This document shows, piece by piece, positions 8,695 through 17,327 of a stretch of 64,000 bases of DNA. Below the pieces are notes generated by a model. That model was not told the origin of the DNA. It ran no database searches and saw nothing but the letters and a program-made list of their open reading frames with translations. The position numbers and the translations under genes were made by a program. The stretch is from Bacillus pumilus (lineage in GTDB: Bacteria; Bacillota; Bacilli; Bacillales; Bacillaceae): contig NZ_CP047089.1 of NCBI RefSeq assembly GCF_009937765.1, forward strand, positions 2,788,272 to 2,852,271, written 5' to 3'. Each line of letters begins with the position of its first letter. Positions within the stretch are counted from its first letter, which is position 1.

Positions 8695-9759
8695 ATGAAT
8701 CGTTTGTTTCTTGTGATTGTCGCAATTGGTGTGCCGTTATCTGTGATTGGCAGTTTTCTTCATTTTCCGCAAGTCGTCATGTTTGCTGTGTATTGTATAG
8801 CGATTATTGGCCTTGCTAGTTTTATGGGAAGAGCCACAGAAAGTCTAGCTATCATAGCTGGTCCAAGAATTGGTGGGCTTTTAAACGCCACATTTGGGAA
8901 TGCGGTGGAGTTAATCATATCGTTTTTTGCATTAAAGCAAGGACTGACAGCCATCGTCCTTGCATCATTAACTGGCTCAGTGATCGGAAATTTACTGCTT
9001 GTGGCGGGACTGTCTTTTTTCGTTGGTGGTTTAAAATATAAGCGCCAAGTGTTCAATGTCCACGATGCAAGGCACAACTCGGGCTTGCTCATGTTTGCCA
9101 TTATTGTGGCGTTTGTTATTCCAGAAGTGTTTTCGGTGGAGATGGCTGAGGAAAAGCAATTTGTTTTAAGTATTGGTATTAGCATTGTGATGATTTTGCT
9201 TTATGTTGCAGCACTCTATTTCAAACTGGTGAGCCACCGAGGTGTCTATGTTGCCAAGCAGGAGAGCATGGACGGAGAGGCGGAGACCGAAGAAATTCCT
9301 GAATGGTCTGGTAAGTTTGCCACTTTGATTTTGCTGCTTGCAACGATTGCCGTTGCGTACATTTCAGAGCGCCTCGTCCATACATTTGATACAGTGGGAG
9401 AACAATTTGGCTGGAGTGAGCTGTTTATCGGAGTCATTATTGTGGCCATCGTCGGCAATGCGGCAGAACATGCCTCAGCTGTCATTATGGCGTATAAAAA
9501 CAAAATGGATGTCGCAGTGGAAATTGCCTTTGGTTCCACACTTCAGGTTGCGATGATGGTGGCACCAATCCTTGTCATCAGTTCGCTTTTTTTTAATACG
9601 CAGATGCCGCTCATTTTCTCTTTACCAGAACTCATTGCAATGGCATCGGCTGTGTTACTCACAGTCATTTTATCAAATGACGGAGATACCAATTGGTTTG
9701 AAGGTGCCACATTACTTGCTGCCTATTTCATCATGGCGATTGGATTTTTCCTTTTATAA
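8695..9759 (+). CDS. chaA: ChaA (YfkE), calcium/proton exchanger
   Basis: Membrane Ca2+/H+ antiporter of the CaCA superfamily, 354 residues, close in length to B. subtilis ChaA (YfkE). The two alpha repeats are visible: GLLNATFGNAVELIISF near residue 61 and VGNAAEHASAVIMAYKNKMD near 253, each with the conserved GN(A)xE core. About eleven hydrophobic segments are separated by an acidic loop (ESMDGEAETEE). Start follows AAAGGAGAATGGCTGT. Confidence 0.93.
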   Translation: MNRLFLVIVAIGVPLSVIGSFLHFPQVVMFAVYCIAIIGLASFMGRATESLAIIAGPRIGGLLNATFGNAVELIISFFALKQGLTAIVLASLTGSVIGNLLLVAGLSFFVGGLKYKRQVFNVHDARHNSGLLMFAIIVAFVIPEVFSVEMAEEKQFVLSIGISIVMILLYVAALYFKLVSHRGVYVAKQESMDGEAETEEIPEWSGKFATLILLLATIAVAYISERLVHTFDTVGEQFGWSELFIGVIIVAIVGNAAEHASAVIMAYKNKMDVAVEIAFGSTLQVAMMVAPILVISSLFFNTQMPLIFSLPELIAMASAVLLTVILSNDGDTNWFEGATLLAAYFIMAIGFFLL

Positions 9760-9826
9760 TCTTTTGTGGATAAGGGACGTCTTTGCGGAAAATACTATGG
9801 AAAAATGAATGAGAAAGAGTGATGAT

Positions 9827-10609
9827 ATGAAAAAGATGCCCCGCATCATGTTTGTTGTTCTCTTATCCTTAAGTTTTCTATACAGCTTTCCAGCGGAGGC
9901 GGCGAAGCCATTTAAGGTGCCATCGTCTGTCGCCAGTATCTCCAAGGAGAATACGTATCCGAACGCGTCACAGGATCAGCCCCTGCTCCAGCCGAGCGAG
10001 CTGACAGCCGAATTGTTTAAAACAACGGATGTGCCGATTGAGAATACCCATTTGATCAAAATGCTGAATGAATCCAGCATTTCAGGGACGCCATTAGCTG
10101 TTGGTTACCGCGCGACTATTTTCCTTGGAAGATGGGCACTGAGCTACGATTCAAACGAGACGGTCGCCAACTGGGAATACAAAAAAGTGAATACGAATCA
10201 CATTGATAACAGAGGCGGCAACAAAACAGCCATTGGCAAATACGTTCAAAAGCAGCAAGTGAAAGTAAGCGGCGGGCTCACAGCAAAGGTGCCAAACCCG
10301 GAAGATGTGAAAACATTGATGATGCAAAAAGCGATTCAAAAAACAAAGCTGCCCCTCGCATTTGACACAGTCATTGGCGCAGGGACAAAACGAGATCAGT
10401 CGTACCATGTCTCTCCGAAAAAAGCCGCGTCGCTTCATGCCTATGCACCAGCCATTAACGAAAAAGGGAAGGTCACATACGGAGAAGTGTACCTTGTGCT
10501 AAAAGGAAATAAACGCAAACTCGTCGTAAAAAACGTGACCTCGCAAGGAATCGGCGCTTGGATTCCTGTTCAGGATCATCTGACGTTTGGATTTCAAGGG
10601 ATGAATTAA
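9827..10609 (+). CDS. yfkD: YfkD family secreted protein
   Basis: Protein of about 260 residues with a signal peptide (MKKMPRIMFVVLLSLSFLYSFPAEAAK). YfkD-family function is unknown. The frame opens 18 bases earlier at 9809, but the ATG at 9827 gives a conventional signal peptide and a length near the 264 residues of B. subtilis YfkD. The mature part is hydrophilic and probably beta-rich, with no recognised catalytic motif. Follows chaA by 67 bases and ends at a strong terminator. Confidence 0.88.
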   Translation: MKKMPRIMFVVLLSLSFLYSFPAEAAKPFKVPSSVASISKENTYPNASQDQPLLQPSELTAELFKTTDVPIENTHLIKMLNESSISGTPLAVGYRATIFLGRWALSYDSNETVANWEYKKVNTNHIDNRGGNKTAIGKYVQKQQVKVSGGLTAKVPNPEDVKTLMMQKAIQKTKLPLAFDTVIGAGTKRDQSYHVSPKKAASLHAYAPAINEKGKVTYGEVYLVLKGNKRKLVVKNVTSQGIGAWIPVQDHLTFGFQGMN

Positions 10610-10615
10610 CATAGT

Positions 10616-10648
10616 AAACCCCCTCTTTCACTATAGAAGAGGGGGTTT
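10616..10648. terminator. Strong hairpin terminator after yfkD
   Basis: Perfect arms AAACCCCCTCTT and AAGAGGGGGTTT around a 9-base loop; the symmetrical A/T ends allow use in either direction. Confidence 0.88.
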
Positions 10649-10687
10649 CATTTGTCGTAAAGTTATGGATGTCAGGCGCACTCCCTT

Positions 10688-10840
10688 TCATGACTTTTTG
10701 TCCTTTTTGTTTCTTACCTCACTTCTATAAAAGTCAATCACATTAAATAATAACCAAGCAAGGAAAAGGAAATAGATAATTTTTGTAAAGTGAGAGAAGT
10801 TGTTAAAGATAAGCCCCATAGTAATAAATGGTATGATCAT
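10688..10840 (-). CDS. Possible small membrane protein or remnant (50 aa)
   Basis: A 50-codon frame from ATG 10840 encodes a hydrophobic peptide (start MIIPFITMGLIFNN, end EVRNKKDKKS): one or two membrane segments and a lysine-rich tail. The same frame stays open upstream without a standard start codon (IIFKIWWRQYFGF), where AGGTGG precedes an ATT codon. There is no good ribosome site before ATG 10840. This looks like a membrane-protein gene that lost its start, or one using a rare start. No family recognised. The AT-rich DNA upstream to 11072 holds nothing else I can identify. Confidence 0.35.
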   Translation of the reverse strand: MIIPFITMGLIFNNFSHFTKIIYFLFLAWLLFNVIDFYRSEVRNKKDKKS

Positions 10841-11072
10841 AAATCCAAAATATTGTCTCCACCATATTTTAAAAATAATAAAACCACCTAACTTAAATTA
10901 TGTATTATTTCTCGTAATCACTATAATACAACTAGACAAAGGAGTAGCAAACCTTTTTTGTTAAATTTTACACAAAAATATAATATTTAACTCTACTCTA
11001 TTAAGATACGTTTTTCCTAATTTGAATATAAAGTTTTGCTTTCAAAAGAAATGATGAGTTTTAAATAAAAAA

Positions 11073-11112
11073 GCCATAACATAAGTTTATTTAAATAAAC
11101 TTATGTTATGGC
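11073..11112 (-). terminator. 40-bp perfect palindrome, terminator of the YebC-family gene
   Basis: The two 20-base halves, starting GCCATAACATAAG, are exact reverse complements with no loop. Eleven bases separate it from the stop codon of the minus-strand gene, and a T run follows on that strand, as expected for an intrinsic terminator with an unusually long AT-rich stem. Confidence 0.75.
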
Positions 11113-11123
11113 AAAATTCCCTT

Positions 11124-11843
11124 TTATTCCCCTAAATCCACATTATGATAAACCTGCTGCACGTCTTCAAGCTCTTCTAATACATCGATTAGTTTCTCGA
11201 ATTGTTCTTTAGATTCATCATCTAATGTCACTTCATTTTGAGGAAGCATTGTGATTTCAGCGACAGTAAATTCTTCTACGCCGGCTTGTTTGAATGCTTC
11301 TTGTACTTGATGGAATTGATCTGGTTCAGCGTATACAATCACTGTTTCATCTTCTTCCATGATGTCACGTACATCAACGTCTGCTTCCATTAAAAGCTCA
11401 AGCGTTTCTTCTTCACTTTTTCCTTCGACACCGATGACAGCAGTTTGGTCAAACATGTAGGCAACAGAGCCGCTTACGCCCATGTTTCCACCGTTTTTCC
11501 CGAATGCCGCACGAACATCTGATGCTGTACGGTTCACGTTATTGGTAAGGGCATCAACGATGACCATTGATCCGTTTGGACCAAATCCTTCGTAGCGTAG
11601 CTCATCGAAATTCTCTTCCGCACCACCTTTTGCTTTTTCAATGGCACGGTCTACAATGTGTTTTGGGACACTATATGTTTTTGCACGTTCTAGGACAAAA
11701 CGAAGTGCTTGGTTTGATTCTGGGTTTGGCTCACCTTGTTTGGCAGCCACATAAATTTCACGCCCGAATTTTGCGTAAATACGACTTGTACTGGCATCCT
11801 TTGATGCTTTCTTTTCTTTAATGTTGTTCCACTTACGACCCAT
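11124..11843 (-). CDS. yeeI: YebC/PmpR family transcriptional regulator (YeeI-like)
   Basis: A 239-residue YebC/TACO1-family protein. Family members act as transcription regulators or as translation factors that relieve ribosome stalling. The signature N terminus [29 protein letters not shown] and [21 protein letters not shown] are present. Closest recalled relative is B. subtilis YeeI rather than YrbC. The frame opens at GTG 11852, but ATG 11843 gives the conserved MGRKW start with GAGAGTG upstream. Single gene. Confidence 0.88.
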   Translation of the reverse strand: MGRKWNNIKEKKASKDASTSRIYAKFGREIYVAAKQGEPNPESNQALRFVLERAKTYSVPKHIVDRAIEKAKGGAEENFDELRYEGFGPNGSMVIVDALTNNVNRTASDVRAAFGKNGGNMGVSGSVAYMFDQTAVIGVEGKSEEETLELLMEADVDVRDIMEEDETVIVYAEPDQFHQVQEAFKQAGVEEFTVAEITMLPQNEVTLDDESKEQFEKLIDVLEELEDVQQVYHNVDLGE

Positions 11844-11974
11844 CTTATTCACTCTCTTTCACTTAGAAAATACACAGTATGAGGGTCCCCATGCTGCATG
11901 AAATCAATCTATTTTCTATTATACATGAATTAGTCAAGAGGATAGGAGTTAGAGGGGCTGACTGAAAAGATTTC

Positions 11975-12376
11975 TTAGCTGATGTGTCCAAGCTGTTCAA
12001 ACGTTTCATGTTTTTCATGAGCCCGCGTCAGTTCATCGCATCGAATGATCTTTCCGTCTAATAACGTGAAAAGAGCCATGACATCAATAAAACCCCTGTC
12101 TCCGTTTGCTAGTTCCACATGTACCGTGTAACGAAAACACCCTTGCTGCGTCTCTTCTTCAAATAACACATCATGAAAAGCGGGGATCTCAAGCTGTTTT
12201 GTCAATCCTTTTAATGTGGATAGATGCTTTTTAAACTCATCAAGTGTCGAAACCTCTCCATCTGTCACTTGCTGATATTCAGGTGAAAAATATGTCTCCA
12301 CTTTTTCTATATTGAATTTGGTTAACACCTCTTCATACATCTCTTTAATAAATGATAGCGCCTCTTTTTTTGTCAT
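11975..12376 (-). CDS. NTF2-like (SnoaL-type) protein
   Basis: A 133-residue cytoplasmic protein with the fold signature of the NTF2/SnoaL superfamily: an N-terminal helix pair (KEALSFIKEMYEEVLT) then alternating strands ending in GKIIRCDELTRAHEK. Such proteins are small ligand-binding proteins or enzymes of diverse substrate. The start ATG follows GAAAGGATG. It is monocistronic. Its promoter is covered by a large inverted repeat, so it is probably repressed by an unlinked regulator. Confidence 0.75.
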   Translation of the reverse strand: MTKKEALSFIKEMYEEVLTKFNIEKVETYFSPEYQQVTDGEVSTLDEFKKHLSTLKGLTKQLEIPAFHDVLFEEETQQGCFRYTVHVELANGDRGFIDVMALFTLLDGKIIRCDELTRAHEKHETFEQLGHIS

Positions 12377-12392
12377 GAATCGACATCCTTTC

Positions 12393-12448
12393 TTTTTGTT
12401 AATCGGTTAACTATATTTCATTATAGTTAACCGATTAACAAAAAACAA
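12393..12448 (-). promoter_or_regulatory. Promoter with overlapping 23-bp inverted-repeat operator
   Basis: On the minus strand TTGTTT (12448-12443), a 17-base spacer and TATAAT (12425-12420) form a good sigma-A promoter. The region 12393-12444 is a perfect inverted repeat of two 23-base arms (core GTTAATCGGTTAACTATA) around a 6-base centre, covering the spacer, the -10 box and the start site. This is the arrangement of a repressor operator (MarR or TetR type). No regulator gene adjoins it. Confidence 0.7.
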
Positions 12449-12457
12449 TCAAAAAAA

Positions 12458-12484
12458 ATAACCCCATCATAAATGAGGTTATTT
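12458..12484 (-). terminator. Terminator overlapping the yfkC stop codon
   Basis: Stem AATAACCTCAT/ATGGGGTTATT (read on the minus strand) followed by eight T residues; the stem includes the yfkC stop codon at 12479-12481. Confidence 0.75.
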
Positions 12485-13315
12485 TGCAGGCTGGGGATAT
12501 ACGAGATCTTCAAGCAATTTGACATCATGCTGATGAAGTTGTTTGATCATTTCTTTTCGGACAGCGAGGGCAGCATCGAAGTATTTTTCGTCTTCGACCA
12601 TGCCTTTCACTGTGATCTCAATCCCGCGGTTTAGCTTGTTCAGACCCATAATGCCATGGACTTGAAACGGTTCAATCGCATGCTGGAATTCATCTTTTTT
12701 GAGAAAATCGTGGTGCATTTGATTTAAATTGTCACAGGCCGTTTCGAGTGCTTGAAAGGCTGTGTCTGGGTTTTGATTCGCACGAATTAATACAGACTCC
12801 GTAATCCGCATGTAGTGCATGTTATAGTTTTGAATTTGCCGGATATCTCCGTTAGAAATAGTTAACAGCTTGCCGCTCCATTCTCTAATTTGCAGAGAAC
12901 GGAGACCAATTTCTTCAATCGTTCCATTAAAGAGGTTATTCACTGTCACATAATCCCCTTTATGAATCTGACGTTCATAGATCAGAAAAATGCCTGCTAA
13001 AATATCGCGAATGAGCGTCTGGGCGCCAAAACCGATAACGATCCCAGCCACACCAGCACCTGCAAGAATTTTTCCGAAATCATGAAAGAAGAGAGAAATG
13101 ACATATAGTACAAAGCAAATCGAAGCGGTGTATTTCGAAACTGATTTGACCAAGCTCTCGATTGTTTTTTTCTTCTTGTCCTCTATAAACTCCGTTCGTT
13201 TAAAGAACAGTTGAAGCGCTTTGTTAATCAAAAAGACGGCAAGCCAAAGTACGAGTCCAACAAGAAGAATTTCAATGTATTTGTTCTTGACTACTGTCAG
13301 AAAAGTATCGTCCAT
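12479..13315 (-). CDS. yfkC: YfkC, small-conductance mechanosensitive channel (MscS family)
   Basis: A 278-residue MscS-type channel with three N-terminal membrane segments. The third has the glycine/alanine-rich pore helix GKILAGAGVAGIVIGFGAQTLIRDILAG, followed by the beta domain (GDYVTVNNLFNGTIEEIGLRSLQIREWSGKLLTISNGDI) that is diagnostic of MscS. It probably releases solutes on osmotic downshock. It starts 7 bases after yfkAB ends, so the two are one operon. Confidence 0.93.
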   Translation of the reverse strand: MDDTFLTVVKNKYIEILLVGLVLWLAVFLINKALQLFFKRTEFIEDKKKKTIESLVKSVSKYTASICFVLYVISLFFHDFGKILAGAGVAGIVIGFGAQTLIRDILAGIFLIYERQIHKGDYVTVNNLFNGTIEEIGLRSLQIREWSGKLLTISNGDIRQIQNYNMHYMRITESVLIRANQNPDTAFQALETACDNLNQMHHDFLKKDEFQHAIEPFQVHGIMGLNKLNRGIEITVKGMVEDEKYFDAALAVRKEMIKQLHQHDVKLLEDLVYPQPAK

Positions 13316-13322
13316 TTATCGG

Positions 13323-14444
13323 TTACCCCCTGGCTGTGCGAGAAGTAAAATCAACATCTTGATAATAGCTGTTTTTCACAAGAACATTCGGACCAAGGCA
13401 TTGTACGCTTGGACAATGACAATTCAGCTCTTTTGCTAATTTTGTATCCATCCAGCGAGTATAAGCGGATTGCAATGTATCGGTCTCAATATTTCCAAGC
13501 GGCGGTGTATCACCAAAGTCTGTCACAATAATATTCCCATCAAAAATATTCACATTCAGCCGTGAGCGTCCATCAGGGTCATTTCGTACTGTGACAAGTT
13601 TCTCCTGACGCAATCGTTTGAGGAGGCGCTGGTCTTCTTCATCTGTACTGCAAGAATAAAATGGCAGGGTGCCAAACAGCATCCATGTATCTTGATCACG
13701 AATGTCAAGCAGTTGATGAATCGCATCACGCATTTGCGTTAACGTCAATGATTCAAGGGCGCTGGCAAAATCACTTGGGTACATCGGGTGCACTTCGTGG
13801 CGCTGGCATTTCATTTCCTCCACAATTTGCCGGTGGATGTGTTCAATATATGGAAGCGTGCGTTTATTCAGCATGGTTTCAGCAGAAACGGTCACACCTG
13901 CTTTAACAAGTGCCTGGCTATTTTCAATCATGCGGTTAAATAATTTCTCGCGCTGCTCAAAGGTCGGTTTTCTGTCCATCATCGCAAAACCGACCGTTGC
14001 AAACTCTTCGACAGTTCCCCAGTTATGTGAGATGTGAAGGACATCTAAGTATGGAATGATTTCTTCATATCGCGCCAAATCAAGTGTTAAGTTTGAATTG
14101 ATCTGTGTACGGACGCCGCGTTCGTGGGCATACTTTAATAAAGGGACGACATATTCCCGCACAGATTTGAGAGAAAGCATTGGCTCTCCGCCTGTAATAC
14201 TGATGGAACGCAAGAGCGGAACTTCATCTAAACGGCGAAGCAGTAAATCAAGTGGCAGTGCATTCGGGTCTTTTGGCTGCAAAGTATAGCCGACCGCACA
14301 ATGCTCACATCTCATGTTACACAACGTTGTTGTTGTAAATTCAATATTTGTCAGCTTCATCTCTCCGTAATCCTGCACATCGAGATAGGCTTCCCAAGGG
14401 TCATATGCAGGTGTAATCGGACGAAGTGCTGTTTTTTGGTTCAT
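13323..14444 (-). CDS. yfkAB: YfkAB, radical SAM protein
   Basis: Radical SAM protein of 373 residues. The iron-sulfur binding motif CNMRCEHC (CxxxCxxC) is in the first fifth and is followed by SITGGEPML, the SAM-binding GGE motif. Additional cysteines near the C terminus (ELNCHCPSVQCLG) may bind an auxiliary cluster. The frame extends upstream to 14570, but ATG 14444 has AAAGGAGATAG before it and matches the family N terminus. In the original B. subtilis annotation this gene was split into yfkA and yfkB; here it is intact. Substrate unknown. Confidence 0.9.
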   Translation of the reverse strand: MNQKTALRPITPAYDPWEAYLDVQDYGEMKLTNIEFTTTTLCNMRCEHCAVGYTLQPKDPNALPLDLLLRRLDEVPLLRSISITGGEPMLSLKSVREYVVPLLKYAHERGVRTQINSNLTLDLARYEEIIPYLDVLHISHNWGTVEEFATVGFAMMDRKPTFEQREKLFNRMIENSQALVKAGVTVSAETMLNKRTLPYIEHIHRQIVEEMKCQRHEVHPMYPSDFASALESLTLTQMRDAIHQLLDIRDQDTWMLFGTLPFYSCSTDEEDQRLLKRLRQEKLVTVRNDPDGRSRLNVNIFDGNIIVTDFGDTPPLGNIETDTLQSAYTRWMDTKLAKELNCHCPSVQCLGPNVLVKNSYYQDVDFTSRTARG

Positions 14445-14590
14445 GGTATCTATCTCCTTTTCATTCGGGCAAACGTGGACCCGCCAACAGTTAATTTTAA
14501 GCCCCATCACCGTTATACGCAAGTGGGGTTTCATTGATTTACAAGGGAAAAAAAGATAAGCTAGAAACAAATGCTAAAGGGAGTGTATCT

Positions 14591-14782
14591 ATGGGCAAGG
14601 CAGCAGACAGCAAAGAGCAGCAGGTTGATTATTTAAAGAACCGATTAGATATGTTTATGAATGTGATTGATTCATTAGATCCTGAATCAACAGATGTTGA
14701 GGATATAGACAGACTTATCCAGATGATTGACGACCTAGAAGCGAAATATGAACGGTTTAAAAATGATTGGAAGGAAGAATAG
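14591..14782 (+). CDS. yfjT: YfjT, SE1561-family small protein
   Basis: A 63-residue acidic helical protein (SKEQQVDYLKNRLDMFMNVIDSLDPESTDVEDIDRLIQMID...). It belongs to the small SE1561/YfjT family, function unknown. The ATG at 14591 has GGGAGTG upstream; the frame opens at 14534 without a ribosome site. Monocistronic, between divergent yfkAB and pdaA. Confidence 0.82.
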   Translation: MGKAADSKEQQVDYLKNRLDMFMNVIDSLDPESTDVEDIDRLIQMIDDLEAKYERFKNDWKEE

Positions 14783-14805
14783 CTCGCGCGGTGCGGGCTT
14801 TTTTT
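14782..14805 (+). terminator. Terminator after yfjT
   Basis: Short stem GCTCGC/GCGGGC (one G-T pair) followed by seven T residues directly behind the stop codon. Confidence 0.65.
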
Positions 14806-14884
14806 CTTTAAATTGGCAGGTGAATCAGTGTATGAGTCTCGGTCTTATTCTGTACAATAGAAGAAAAACCGGGAAGTGACGTAA

Positions 14885-15676
14885 ATGAAAAAAACCATGC
14901 TCATCTGTTTATGTGCGCTTTTTGTATCCATGCCTCTCTCAGAAACGGAAGCCGTGTCTAATCAGCCTGTTCATTGGGGATTTGCGAAAAGCAAAGAACA
15001 TAAGCCCGCAGATGCGGGTAAAGAACTGAACGCCCTTTTAAAAAAGTATGATGCCTTCTATTTAGGCAACACGAAAAAGAAAGAGATCTATTTTACCTTC
15101 GACAACGGCTATGAAAATGGGTATACACCGAAAATCTTAGATGTGCTGAAAAAACATCAAGTGCCAGGCACCTTCTTTGTGACAGGACACTTTGTAAAGG
15201 ATCAGCCGGAGCTCGTCAAACGTATGGCAGAGGAAGGTCATATCATCGGCAATCATTCTTATCACCATCCAGATCTAACAACAAAGAGTACGAAAGAAAT
15301 CAAAGAAGAGCTTCAGCGTGTCGATGAAGCCGTGTACAAAATCACTGGAAAACAAGACAACCTCTATCTTCGTCCGCCGCGCGGTGTATTCAGTGAAAGA
15401 GTGCTGAAAGAAACAAAAGAGCTCGGCTATCAAACCGTTTTCTGGTCAGTGGCATTTGTGGACTGGCATATTCATCATCAAAAAGGAAAACAGTATGCTT
15501 ACGATCAAATGATGAAGCAGGCGCACCCAGGTGCCATTTACTTACTTCATACCGTCTCAAGAGACAATGCCGAGGCATTGGATGATGCCATCACGGCACT
15601 GAAAAAACAAGGTTATTCCTTTAAAAGCCTAGACGATCTCATGCTTGAAAAAGTATGGCATCTGCCTCAGCTATAG
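14885..15676 (+). CDS. pdaA: PdaA, N-acetylmuramic acid deacetylase for spore cortex
   Basis: Secreted polysaccharide deacetylase of 263 residues that removes the N-acetyl group from muramic acid so that muramic delta-lactam can form in the spore cortex, which germination enzymes recognise. Signal peptide at residues 1-22 (MKKTMLICLCALFVSMPLSETEA). NodB-domain motifs are visible: FTFDNGYENG (catalytic and metal Asp region), GNHSYHHPDL (metal histidines), RPPRGVFSE and the C-terminal YLLHTVSRDN. Length equals B. subtilis PdaA. A sigma-G promoter is expected; the upstream TGAATC is a possible -35, but I cannot define it firmly. Confidence 0.95.
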   Translation: MKKTMLICLCALFVSMPLSETEAVSNQPVHWGFAKSKEHKPADAGKELNALLKKYDAFYLGNTKKKEIYFTFDNGYENGYTPKILDVLKKHQVPGTFFVTGHFVKDQPELVKRMAEEGHIIGNHSYHHPDLTTKSTKEIKEELQRVDEAVYKITGKQDNLYLRPPRGVFSERVLKETKELGYQTVFWSVAFVDWHIHHQKGKQYAYDQMMKQAHPGAIYLLHTVSRDNAEALDDAITALKKQGYSFKSLDDLMLEKVWHLPQL

Positions 15677-15709
15677 AAAAAAGCTTGCAGAACACCTGCG
15701 AGCTTTTTC
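15677..15709. terminator. Bidirectional terminator between pdaA and the DUF2716 gene
   Basis: Stem AGCTTGCAG/CTGCGAGCT bounded by A6 and T5 runs. Confidence 0.8.
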
Positions 15710-15710
15710 T

Positions 15711-16202
15711 TTATCCTTCCCTTATTTTACGTTGAAACAAAATCGGATGATGACGCGAGAAAGAGTCAATCAAGCCCTCACCGAATATCGTGATGCTTTG
15801 CTCCCAAGGATGTCCTAGCAAGCCCCAATGCATCTCTTTTGATAAAAAGAAATAATAATCTCCGTTCGGAAGCACAGGCACTGTCCATTCTCCGAATTCA
15901 TCTTTTTCAAATGAGCCGTATGGTGTGATCCAGTAGCATTCGTGCTGCCAATCAAGTGCTAGCATATACTCGTCTGTTCTGATAAGCTCCTGAAAAACAA
16001 GTAATGCTTTCTCTTCAAGGTCTTCATCAGCATGTAGAAGGGAAGGGTCCTCAAAATGTGCAGAAATATCATATGTAATGAAAGGCGAAGGTACGCGAAA
16101 TGAGGGAAAACGAGAGATGCTCGGATGAAATTTGAAATCTCGATAGAGCGTCTCCCATGCGAGCTTTCGTTCTTGATGAGACAATGGAATCCAGTTTTTC
16201 AT
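15711..16202 (-). CDS. DUF2716 domain protein
   Basis: A 163-residue cytoplasmic protein matching my recollection of DUF2716: W-rich, with features LALDWQHECYWITPYG, LPNGDYYFFLSKEMHWGLLGHPWEQSITIFGEGLI. Function unknown. Start ATG follows GAGGAGGCGG. It begins 32 bases after corA ends on the same strand, so it is probably the second gene of that transcript. Confidence 0.75.
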   Translation of the reverse strand: MKNWIPLSHQERKLAWETLYRDFKFHPSISRFPSFRVPSPFITYDISAHFEDPSLLHADEDLEEKALLVFQELIRTDEYMLALDWQHECYWITPYGSFEKDEFGEWTVPVLPNGDYYFFLSKEMHWGLLGHPWEQSITIFGEGLIDSFSRHHPILFQRKIREG

Positions 16203-16234
16203 CTAACCGCCTCCTCAGCCATTCTCTCCACACA

Positions 16235-17194
16235 TTATTTGAATATGCGGAACCATCCTTTATGCTTAAACCACAAAAGCATGCCCGAGACGAGCAGACC
16301 CATGAAAATCAGTACGCCAAAATAGCCATACTTCCAGTGTAATTCAGGCATGTTATCAAAGTTCATTCCGTACACTCCAACAATAAAGGTCAGTGGAATA
16401 AAAATGGTCGATACAATGGTCAATGTCATCATGATCGCATTCATTCGGTTAGAATTCAGCGTCTGATAGCTGTCTCGTAAATCGGCTGTCATATCACGAT
16501 TTGACTCGACAATCTCGGTTAGTTTCAACAGGTGATCATAAATATCATTAAAGTATGCCTGCCGGTTCGCATCACTTCTCATCATATTCGTATTGACAAT
16601 ACGATATAAAAGGTCCCTCATCGGGATAATCGTTCTTCGCAGCTTGAGCAAATCGGATCGAATCCCGAATACTTCGTTCATCAGTGTTCCATATGTTTTA
16701 TGACCCTCTTCATCCTCGATTTCATTCAGTCTATCCTCTATTTGATAAATAATAGGGAAATAATCATCGACAAGCTGATCTATCAACATGTAGGCGATAT
16801 GTTCAGGTCCACTGTTTCTGGCTTTATCAGATTCTTTGAGTTTTCGAAGGACACGATCAATGTATGGCGCTTCCTTCAAATGAAAGGTCACGATATAATT
16901 GTCCCCAACAAACAGATCGATTTCCTCAGAGCGTAGCGTCTTTTGATTCAGGGCGTGAAGCACGAAAAATAAATATCCTTCATAAAAATCAAGCTTCGGC
17001 CTCTGTAAATAATGGAAGCAATCCTCAATTGCAAGCGGATGGAACTGAAAGTATTCCTTCAAAAGTGCTGCTTCCTTTTCCGTAGGCGCATGAAAATCAA
17101 TCCAATACCAGGCGATATCGGGGCTTGAAAGCTGCTGCAATGTTGCATGTTCAATCAAGTCGCCGTTTTTTGTCACTGCAATTTTCTTCAGCAT
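16235..17194 (-). CDS. yfjQ: YfjQ, CorA-family magnesium transporter
   Basis: CorA Mg2+/divalent cation channel, 319 residues, the same as B. subtilis YfjQ. A large cytoplasmic N-terminal domain precedes two C-terminal membrane helices, and the ion-selectivity motif YGMNFDNMPE (GMN) follows the first helix. A basic tail (KHKGWFRIFK) ends the protein. ATG 17194 with GGAGG 7 bases upstream is preferred over the GTG at 17200. Confidence 0.94.
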   Translation of the reverse strand: MLKKIAVTKNGDLIEHATLQQLSSPDIAWYWIDFHAPTEKEAALLKEYFQFHPLAIEDCFHYLQRPKLDFYEGYLFFVLHALNQKTLRSEEIDLFVGDNYIVTFHLKEAPYIDRVLRKLKESDKARNSGPEHIAYMLIDQLVDDYFPIIYQIEDRLNEIEDEEGHKTYGTLMNEVFGIRSDLLKLRRTIIPMRDLLYRIVNTNMMRSDANRQAYFNDIYDHLLKLTEIVESNRDMTADLRDSYQTLNSNRMNAIMMTLTIVSTIFIPLTFIVGVYGMNFDNMPELHWKYGYFGVLIFMGLLVSGMLLWFKHKGWFRIFK

Positions 17195-17259
17195 GTGCAC
17201 CCCTCCAGACTTGCATTATATCATGAAGCAGCACCGGTGAACTTATACGTGTTCTCCAT

Positions 17260-17291
17260 AAAAAAAGCCGACCTCATCCCTGAGATCGGTC
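17260..17291 (-). terminator. Terminator after the yvgO-like gene
   Basis: Stem GACCGATCTCA/TGAGGTCGGC followed by T7 on the minus strand. Confidence 0.8.
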
Positions 17292-17327
17292 CAATGTGCG
17301 TGTATGATTGATGGATAAAACCAAGAA

